The notes beneath the pieces are model-generated. The model had not been told where the DNA came from. It saw nothing but the letters and a program-made list of their open reading frames with translations, and made no database searches. The position numbers and the translations under genes were made by a program. Positions 24,038 through 30,610 of a DNA stretch of 30,610 bases are shown in pieces. The stretch spans positions 1 through 30,610 of the IMG/VR virus record IMGVR_UViG_3300009068_000122; one strand, written 5' to 3'. Position 1 is the stretch's first letter, and each line of letters begins with the position of its first letter. This DNA is from a virus.

Positions 24038-25456
24038 CTATCCGTAACGGAATAATACAAAGTTATTTGCTCCAAGAGTACATACGCAACGCTCAGAAAG
24101 GAAGTTAACCTCCATTGCATCCAAGTCGCTTGTAGCAGCACCACCGGCAGAACCTGTGATCCAAGTTTTGTATCTGCGGTCTTCAGCTTCAGAAGCACGG
24201 TAACGAACGTGTAAGAACGGACGTTTAGCGTTTTTGCCCATAATTTGGTCATAAACTGAAGTAGAACCTGCAGGAACCATTAAACCTGTAATAGTACCGG
24301 TTGCAGTTGAAGCAGTAGTATTCAAACCACCACGCATTGTTGGGTCGTTCAAGTATTTCCAATCAGATTTGTAGAAATCATAACCTCTACGGAATCCTGT
24401 GAAACCTAAGTTTAACGCCATATCAACATCGTTGTCAAAAAGACCAAATGAAGCTGATTGAGCAACACCACCTGAAGTGTAACCGTTCAATTGAGCCAAC
24501 ATATTGTCAATATCAAAACTAAGACCACGATTTACAAATACTACGTTTTCTTCGATAGCACCTTGCTTATCCAAACGAGAAACGATAGAATCCCAATCAG
24601 ACAAAGTTGTTGGAGTACCACCACCCCATACGTTACCACGATTGTTTACTACGTAGAAGATACCTTGAGAACCAATGTATCCTGCAGTTGCAGCTCCGGA
24701 AGAAGATGCAGCAGGAACTGCTTCAATCATTGCAGTCTCTAAGTAATCTTCAAAACGAAGACGAGTTTCGTGCTCTGATTTCAAATACCACAAGTATCCT
24801 GTAGCACCGTTCTCAGTAGTTACTTCAACCCATCCAATTTGAGCCATATCAGAACCATTAACCGCATACTTATCTTTGATGATAATAGGGTTATTGCTGT
24901 AGATATCATCTTCAGACTCTAGAGAACCAACCATTCCGTTAGTTCCTTTTTTAAACTCAGAACCGTAAATGAATACAGTACAAGCTGTAGATACTGCAAA
25001 CGCTTGACCTGCAGTCTCATAATAAGCTACAGTAAAAGTTGTTGCTGAACCTACTGCAGTTACAATAGCTTTGTTGAAAACACCTGATGTATTGTTTTGA
25101 ATCATCAAAGTTTGTCCAACACGGATAGCTATGTAAGTTACACCACTATCAGCTACAGTAAAGGTTGCTGTAGAAGCACCTGATGCTGCTGCTGAAGTAC
25201 AACTTGTGTACTTAATGTGTAAACGTCCTTGTTCTGCCCATTTAATTTGATCAGAGTTAGACGGCATCTCTGCTCCTACCATACGTAAGAATGATGCGAT
25301 TGTTCTGTTACCATAACGCTCAAATTCTTTCTCATAAGTATCAGGTAGATATTGATTTAAGAAGTTGAAGTTAGTAATGTAGTTTGTTTGTAGTGCTACC
25401 TGTTCTGCAGAAGGCTGCAGGGCGTAAGTAGGACTGCTTAATAATGCACTTGCCAT
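24038..25456 (-). CDS. Major capsid protein, HK97-like fold (472 aa)
   Basis: A 472-aa protein of the size and layout of crAss-like major capsid proteins. An N-terminal arm (residues 1-35) is followed by LPDTYEKEFERYGNRTIASF and QIKWAEQGRLH, a pattern I know from capsid proteins of Bacteroidota phages. Residues about 84-166 are a Thr/Ser/Ala-rich beta insert. The second half has WYLKSEHETRLRFEDYLETA and a conserved C-terminal strand (RPFLHVRYRASEAEDRRYKT). Higher GC and favoured codons suit high expression. It follows the scaffold candidate and is closed by a strong terminator. Stop is TAG, backed two codons later by TAA. The start MASALL follows an A-rich leader. Confidence 0.88.
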   Translation of the reverse strand: MASALLSSPTYALQPSAEQVALQTNYITNFNFLNQYLPDTYEKEFERYGNRTIASFLRMVGAEMPSNSDQIKWAEQGRLHIKYTSCTSAAASGASTATFTVADSGVTYIAIRVGQTLMIQNNTSGVFNKAIVTAVGSATTFTVAYYETAGQAFAVSTACTVFIYGSEFKKGTNGMVGSLESEDDIYSNNPIIIKDKYAVNGSDMAQIGWVEVTTENGATGYLWYLKSEHETRLRFEDYLETAMIEAVPAASSSGAATAGYIGSQGIFYVVNNRGNVWGGGTPTTLSDWDSIVSRLDKQGAIEENVVFVNRGLSFDIDNMLAQLNGYTSGGVAQSASFGLFDNDVDMALNLGFTGFRRGYDFYKSDWKYLNDPTMRGGLNTTASTATGTITGLMVPAGSTSVYDQIMGKNAKRPFLHVRYRASEAEDRRYKTWITGSAGGAATSDLDAMEVNFLSERCVCTLGANNFVLFRYG

Positions 25457-25478
25457 TTTTTTTAATTTTTAAATGTTT

Positions 25479-26573
25479 TTAAATCTTTTTTATGCTGCGA
25501 ATTTTTAAATTTCTTCCTGAATCAGGGTTTATCGCTTTCACCTGCATTCCGTCTGTAGACTTGCTAACTTCGGGTGCTCTTCGCTCTGACATATTTATGT
25601 TTTTGGTTTTACGCATTACATCTTCAGTAGCATCAGATAATCCTTGTTCGTAAAAGAACTTAGCAAACCTATCAGGGTTCATTGCTATTGACAATGATCT
25701 GTGATAACCTGCAGCATCTTTAATTAAACCTTGCTCATCCAAATACTTGTTTATAAAGTTTTGAGGAGTCGATTGGTTCTTTTTTAATTCTGAGGCATCT
25801 CCCGGAGCAAACGTAATTTTTTTGTTATTGATATTGAACTCAAAACCTTTGAACTCACTTCCAAAAACATCATCCGTTTTTTGGTCAAACCATTTACGTT
25901 TACGATTGTTCTCTTCTTCTATTGTCTTTGCTTGTTGGGTATACTGCTTATAACTTTGATACATCTCTTTCTCATCATCGGAAACGAATGCCTCACTTGA
26001 CTCAAGGGGCACTTTATATTTCTCTTTTTGAGAATTGAAGTATTTTTTAGCCTCAGCAATAACTTTCTTTTTGGCGATTTTAACTTTCTTTACAGTTAGT
26101 TCATCGTCTATATCTTCATCAAATCTGTAATCCTCCATCAATGTATCTATATCATTACTATCAAGACCGTCTTGAGTAGATGTAAGATAATCTTTAAGGA
26201 GTTGTTCAGAATCTATTGAATCATAATCTTTATTCAATTTAAGAAAATCTTCAAATCCCCTCCCTGTTTCTTTTTTATATTTCATATAAGCAGAAACATC
26301 TTCAGGTAATTGTTCATTCTCTTTACGTTCAGCCATTAACTCATCAAATGAGTTTATTTGCTTATTATACCTTTTTCCAATATATGAAAGAACTTCTTCT
26401 TCTTTTAAATCAGTCTCTAGATTTTGCACAACCTCTTGTGCATTATTATCAGGGACTTGCACATCTTCTTGTGCATTACTTAACGATTGTTCGTGCTTAT
26501 CAAGCAACTCTGTTTCTACTTGTTGAACACTTTTTGGTTCAATTACATCTAATGATCTAACTTTATATTCCAT
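25479..26573 (-). CDS. Scaffolding/head-assembly protein candidate (364 aa)
   Basis: Position between portal and capsid and a strongly charged, helical sequence identify it as the likely scaffold. The N-terminal 90 residues are acidic and Gln-rich (SLSNAQEDVQVPDNNAQEVV). The middle has an Asp/Glu stretch (EDYRFDEDIDDELTV) followed by a Lys-rich helix (KKVKIAKKKVIAEAKKYF). The C-terminus is basic (RNLKIRSIKKI), as needed to bind the capsid shell. No protease motif was seen. Length 364 fits. The 22-nt gap to the capsid gene is A/T only. Scaffold identity is inferred from place and composition. Confidence 0.7.
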   Translation of the reverse strand: MEYKVRSLDVIEPKSVQQVETELLDKHEQSLSNAQEDVQVPDNNAQEVVQNLETDLKEEEVLSYIGKRYNKQINSFDELMAERKENEQLPEDVSAYMKYKKETGRGFEDFLKLNKDYDSIDSEQLLKDYLTSTQDGLDSNDIDTLMEDYRFDEDIDDELTVKKVKIAKKKVIAEAKKYFNSQKEKYKVPLESSEAFVSDDEKEMYQSYKQYTQQAKTIEEENNRKRKWFDQKTDDVFGSEFKGFEFNINNKKITFAPGDASELKKNQSTPQNFINKYLDEQGLIKDAAGYHRSLSIAMNPDRFAKFFYEQGLSDATEDVMRKTKNINMSERRAPEVSKSTDGMQVKAINPDSGRNLKIRSIKKI

Positions 26574-26593
26574 TTAATTTAATTTTATTTATA

Positions 26594-26601
26594 CAAAAAT
26601 A
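26594..26601 (-). promoter_or_regulatory. Possible -7 promoter box (TATTTTTG)
   Basis: TATTTTTG fits TAnnTTTG and lies in the 47-nt gap between portal and scaffold genes, 21 nt before the scaffold ATG. No TTG is found at the usual distance upstream, so this is a weak candidate for a capsid-module promoter. Confidence 0.3.
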
Positions 26602-26620
26602 TATAAAAATTTTGACATTT

Positions 26621-29056
26621 TTATCTAGGCGAAAATTCTGCTAAATCAAACCCATCTAAACTATCCTCATTTGACTCAAAACTAAGTGGAGGAAGATTGT
26701 TCTTTCTTTGATTAATTAATTTAGATTGCTCAGTATTTTGTTGGCTAATTCTTTTTGCTTTAGCATCTTCTTTCTTTTGCTCTCTCTCAGTTAAATTATT
26801 AATCTCCATTCCGTGCATTTGTTGATTATACTGAAACTCTTCAGCCATTAAATGAGATTTCAACTCAGCTTCTTTTTGCATCTTTTCTATTTCAAACGCA
26901 ATCTCAGCTTGTTTAATCTGCATTTTAGACTTGGTCTCCATATCAATTTTTTGCATTGCCATCTGCCCTGCCATCTCTTGAGACTTCAATTGTTGTTGAG
27001 CAATCATAGCTTGTTTTTGCATAGCCATCTTCTCTTCACGCTCTTGAGTCTTAATACGCTTCATCTTTAACAATTGATTAGCAAGTTTAAGATTCCTTAT
27101 CTCACGTATGTCAATTGCATCTTCAAGGTTAATATCACCTTTAGCTAATGCCATTTGAATGTTAGCTTCAAGTTGTGATTTTTGTTCTTCATCAGGAGAA
27201 ACCTCAATGAATATACCAAAATCATAAATATAAAGGTCTTTAATGTCATCTAATATAGATACATTGTATTTACCAATTTGATTTGTAAACTCTTCTTTAA
27301 AATCAGCATATTCTAGAATATCACCAATTCTATAAGTTAAAGCCTCTGCCAATGAACGGTACATATACAAAGAACCGTCAAGTATATGCCTTGTAGCTGT
27401 ATTTGAGTTTAATGCTGCTAATTTCTGTAATCCAACCAATGAGTTAGGATCAGGATTAGAACCATCTCTTGCTTCATTAAGACCGGTCACAGACCTAATC
27501 ATATCTACATAGTGATTCATATTTGTAATTAACATCTGAGTTTTAGCAGAACCTGAGTTTGATGTTAACTGAGTAATAGGGACTCTTGCATTGTTAAAAT
27601 CTCCATCTTGAGTAAAACTTCTACCAATTACACTACCTGTTTGGAAGTATAATCTTAAAGCATCTTCAGGATTATAAGCATTACCGGTTCCTAAATCAAT
27701 CTCACTTAATCCATCTGCATCTATAAATACACCATCAGGAACTGTACGTGCAATAACCTGTTGTAATTTTAAATGCGTTATTTGAATCAAATCAGCAAAT
27801 GGAACCATCCTACGACACAATGACTCAATTACCCCCTTGTACATACGTGGAGCACAAGCAACATAGTTTGGTAATGCGTGTTGAGTAGATGACTTTGGAC
27901 GAACCATATTCTCAGACAATCTCCATTGTAATAGCATACTTGTACCCATTACCATTATACCTTCATACCAAACATCAATTGTTTTCTCTATCTTCTCAAA
28001 GTTACCCTCTTCCATCTTTTCAGTAGGAGGATTAAATGTATCATCTTTTTCAATAATACGTGAACCACCACCTTCAAGATTTTTCTTTTTGTAAACTACT
28101 TTTTTAGTGGTCTTATAGTTAAAATATAATAATGTACAGGTATCTCTATGGAACATACTGTTCTCATAAAATTGAGCAACATTAAAATAATCATACCAAG
28201 ATTGACTGTATTGTGTAACTTCTTGCAAATCTTCTTTAGTCAAAGATTGGTCAATTTTCATTAACTCAAGTATTGGAACAGTTTTAATTTCACCCCAATA
28301 AAAACAATCTTTAAAGTATGGGTCTTCAGTATAACTATAAACAATATTTGCCGGGTCTACATATGAAATTTTAACACCTGCTCCTTGTAAGAACTCGTGC
28401 TTTGCAACTCCTAATCCAACAACAGTTATATCGTAATCAATTCTTTTACGAATGTCATCATAATGATTGGTATCAAATATTGTATTAATAGCTTCTTCTT
28501 CTGCAATCTCAATAGCAGGTTTGTAATTAAGTTGCATATACAATGACAACTCTTCATCTGTTTCGGGTAATTTCTCAGGGTCCATCATAAATGTATCTAC
28601 CCCTGTTTTTTCTTTAATGGTTGTTAAGATATCTTTAGATATCATTTGAGATTCAACCATATCCTGATACTTACTTCTTTTAGATTGAGACATTGCATCT
28701 TGTGCATAAGCCTTTACTTTAAAGAGTCTATCAGACATACCATTAACAACAATGTCAATAAACTTAGGAATGATAGGAACCGGAGTCCAATCTAAATTTA
28801 AATAAGATAAGTCTCCATCAATTGCTAATTCATTTTTATATTTAGCTATTGATTGCTCACCACGTGCATATAACCTTAATCTGCGAAAATCTCTCCATTG
28901 GCTATAGTATCTACAAGAACTTCCGTCTTTACGAAACCACTCATATTGTATTGCTTGACCTATTTGTAAACCAAATTCCTGTGACGCTTTTTCTGCATCA
29001 GTTACTAACTGACTTGGAAAAGATGTTGCGTTTATTGATATTGTTATATTTTTCAT
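26621..29056 (-). CDS. Portal protein (811 aa)
   Basis: Identified by position after the terminase and by segments typical of crAss-like portals. The N-terminal region reads WRDFRRLRLYARGEQS and LDWTPVPIIPKFIDIVVNGM, then DYDITVVGLGVAKHEF and ISYVDPANIVYSYTEDPYF. A long wing/stem region follows, with RSVTGLNEARDGSNPDPNS (about 545-565), and a C-terminal Met/Gln/Lys coiled coil (about 655-770). It forms the dodecameric ring through which DNA enters and leaves. The start overlaps the terminase stop by 4 nt (ATGA), so the two are translationally coupled. The length of 811 aa suits the family. Confidence 0.9.
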   Translation of the reverse strand: MKNITISINATSFPSQLVTDAEKASQEFGLQIGQAIQYEWFRKDGSSCRYYSQWRDFRRLRLYARGEQSIAKYKNELAIDGDLSYLNLDWTPVPIIPKFIDIVVNGMSDRLFKVKAYAQDAMSQSKRSKYQDMVESQMISKDILTTIKEKTGVDTFMMDPEKLPETDEELSLYMQLNYKPAIEIAEEEAINTIFDTNHYDDIRKRIDYDITVVGLGVAKHEFLQGAGVKISYVDPANIVYSYTEDPYFKDCFYWGEIKTVPILELMKIDQSLTKEDLQEVTQYSQSWYDYFNVAQFYENSMFHRDTCTLLYFNYKTTKKVVYKKKNLEGGGSRIIEKDDTFNPPTEKMEEGNFEKIEKTIDVWYEGIMVMGTSMLLQWRLSENMVRPKSSTQHALPNYVACAPRMYKGVIESLCRRMVPFADLIQITHLKLQQVIARTVPDGVFIDADGLSEIDLGTGNAYNPEDALRLYFQTGSVIGRSFTQDGDFNNARVPITQLTSNSGSAKTQMLITNMNHYVDMIRSVTGLNEARDGSNPDPNSLVGLQKLAALNSNTATRHILDGSLYMYRSLAEALTYRIGDILEYADFKEEFTNQIGKYNVSILDDIKDLYIYDFGIFIEVSPDEEQKSQLEANIQMALAKGDINLEDAIDIREIRNLKLANQLLKMKRIKTQEREEKMAMQKQAMIAQQQLKSQEMAGQMAMQKIDMETKSKMQIKQAEIAFEIEKMQKEAELKSHLMAEEFQYNQQMHGMEINNLTEREQKKEDAKAKRISQQNTEQSKLINQRKNNLPPLSFESNEDSLDGFDLAEFSPR

Positions 29057-30610
29057 CTAATCAATTGACTTGTTGTACCATCATTTGTATACTTGGCGAA
29101 GTTAATAATTAATTTTGATTCTTTTTTCTCCGGCATATACATATGTTTTTGATTTGCCATTATACATAAACCTGAACTAATAGAGGCATCAAACTTTGTT
29201 CTATCATTTATGTCAAATTTTGCCCAATCCTCAAGTGTCCTTGTAAATGACATTGTACCCATTTCTTCAGGGTCTCTATACTTTGCCTCTAAGTCCATTC
29301 CTACAAATTTCTCAATATATGACTCAATAGCTGATGCGTGTGCTTGTTTTACATCTTCTGATGAGTTAGGTATACCACCAAGCTCACGTTCAGTCTTTGA
29401 CAATTTCATTAACTGCTTGTCAGGACGGTTTAAACTGTATCCCCTGTATCCTCTGTTTTTAATATGGTATAATAGTCTAGGTTTGTTATTCTCTACAAGT
29501 ATTGGCATTCCATAAAATACAATTGCCATTAGTACCTCCTCAAAGAATATCTCTGCTGTCTGAGGGCGAGCGATATACTCTAGGAAAAACTGATTGACAG
29601 GAGCATCGTCCATATGGAACTTAGTCATACCGTGTAGAGCTCCATTGGACCCACGACCACCTACCACTGCTGAGATATCATAAGAGTCACAACCAAATGA
29701 TCCAAGATGCTCGTTGCCGGGATACTTGATACCATTTCTTAAATGAATATTATTTTGCATATGCTTGGGTGGTGCCCAACTAATATTGAATCTACCCCTT
29801 TGCTCAGGAGTCCATATAACTTGCGTATCTTTTATTCCGTCTTTCCACGAGAATGACCCACGAGTAAGATAATGGTCCTTAATCATTGAGTCGTTATAGT
29901 CAATCTGCTGATATATCTTAGTTAAGTTAAATATAGCCTGTTTGCTCTCATCTCTGAATGCGTGTGACTCAGTACGTGGGAACTGACGATAAAACTCGTT
30001 TAAGGCATCTGCATCGCTCTTTAATGACTCAACCTCAGCTTCCCAATAGTCAATTGCTCCATTTTTAATTAAAGCTCCATCTACGCCCATTATAGGCTCA
30101 GTAGGTTTATTGAATACAGGATGACCATACCGATCAATAAATCCTTCCATATTCCATTCCATTGGAATAAATAACCCATATAGTCCACTTTTAGTCTGAC
30201 CATTTGCATTTCGGTTAGCTACCCTTGAGTCCTCATAAATGTCTTTATAATTTTGACCCCCTTTTGACAGTGCGTTAGAGGTTGAACCCATCATACACTT
30301 ACCAATAATCTTGCTACCTAAACGAAGACAAGTTTTGGTTACACGCCAATTCTCTTTAATATTTACAGGCTTTGTCCACTTTGCAGACTCATCGTGTGCT
30401 AAGAACAATAACTTCTCTCCATCATAAGAGTTGTCCTCTGTATTCTTCCAATCTATTGAGGTGTCAAGACCATCCACGTCATTGTCATTGGTCTCATACA
30501 TATTTTTTTTAGTAATCTTTGCTGCAGGTACCCTATATGCCAACTCAGTCTTTGGCTTATCCATACCATCCATAATAGGCTTAAAGAAAAAAGGTAGTCT
30601 GCTATTAATA
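29053..30610 (-). CDS. terL: Large terminase subunit, 5' end outside window
   Basis: The packaging motor ATPase/nuclease. The frame is open to the window edge (a further 12 codons precede the ATG at 30573), and Walker A is not in the visible part, so the N-terminal ATPase region is cut. Counting from the ATG at 30573: Walker B LLFLAHDES (D61, E62), a coupling motif GKCMMGSTSNA (91-101), then the RNase H-like nuclease with D296 in FGCDSYD, E361 in PILVENNK and D462 in TKFDAS, the three acidic residues expected for two-metal catalysis. The segment RGYRGYSLNRP after E361 also fits the family. It ends TGA, coupled to the portal start. Confidence 0.92.
   Translation of the reverse strand, partial: INSRLPFFFKPIMDGMDKPKTELAYRVPAAKITKKNMYETNDNDVDGLDTSIDWKNTEDNSYDGEKLLFLAHDESAKWTKPVNIKENWRVTKTCLRLGSKIIGKCMMGSTSNALSKGGQNYKDIYEDSRVANRNANGQTKSGLYGLFIPMEWNMEGFIDRYGHPVFNKPTEPIMGVDGALIKNGAIDYWEAEVESLKSDADALNEFYRQFPRTESHAFRDESKQAIFNLTKIYQQIDYNDSMIKDHYLTRGSFSWKDGIKDTQVIWTPEQRGRFNISWAPPKHMQNNIHLRNGIKYPGNEHLGSFGCDSYDISAVVGGRGSNGALHGMTKFHMDDAPVNQFFLEYIARPQTAEIFFEEVLMAIVFYGMPILVENNKPRLLYHIKNRGYRGYSLNRPDKQLMKLSKTERELGGIPNSSEDVKQAHASAIESYIEKFVGMDLEAKYRDPEEMGTMSFTRTLEDWAKFDINDRTKFDASISSGLCIMANQKHMYMPEKKESKLIINFAKYTNDGTTSQLIR

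Noticed and set aside
23974-24252. 92-aa open frame overlapping the capsid gene end on the same strand
   Set aside because: It is an out-of-frame shadow of the capsid coding sequence; the capsid frame itself is intact and needs no frameshift.

Overview
The window looks like about half of a tailed-phage genome from a Bacteroidota host, most likely crAss-like or a close podovirus-type relative. No host gene, integrase, tRNA, rRNA, CRISPR array or insertion sequence is visible. The evidence is a typical late block read on the minus strand (large terminase, portal, scaffold, HK97-type capsid protein, connector proteins, a very large stabilisation/muzzle-type protein, T7-like internal virion proteins). 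The host signs are a strongly AT-rich sequence, A/T-rich gene leaders with little Shine-Dalgarno signal, and one good match to the Bacteroidota promoter (TTG, 18 nt, TAnnTTTG). The family assignment rests on remembered sequence patterns, not on a search.

Left part (1 to about 4070, plus strand). The end of an unidentified gene is followed by an SF2/SNF2-type helicase. Next comes a 472-nt non-coding stretch (1555-2026) packed with dyad symmetries and repeated TCACG/CGTGA half-sites. After it lies a compact, mostly overlapping array of seven small genes: three conserved-looking small phage proteins, a VRR-NUC nuclease, a protein with a DnaA domain IV-like DNA-binding segment, an unknown 61-aa protein and a PD-(D/E)XK-like nuclease. 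This is a DNA replication/recombination block, and 1555-2026 is the best candidate here for an origin or a multi-operator control region.

Right part (4065 to 30610, minus strand, read right to left). Transcription enters with the terminase (5' end cut by the window edge), then portal, scaffold candidate and major capsid protein. A terminator hairpin follows the capsid gene. After one more gene (247 aa) there is a second terminator whose T-tract is also the spacer of a promoter. That promoter starts the connector/tail block: two connector-type proteins, the 1477-aa muzzle-type protein, a Cys-rich repeat protein, a small beta-rich virion protein, a GNAT-like protein and three internal (ejection) proteins of 272, 626 and 2655 aa. 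The 2655-aa protein carries a zincin HExxH motif. The two blocks converge and overlap by 8 nt at 4065-4072, with no space for an ordinary intergenic terminator; a GC-rich hairpin inside the opposing gene (3975-3992) may serve instead.

The standard genetic code fits all genes: TAA, TGA and TAG all act as stops, and no long gene is interrupted by TAG.
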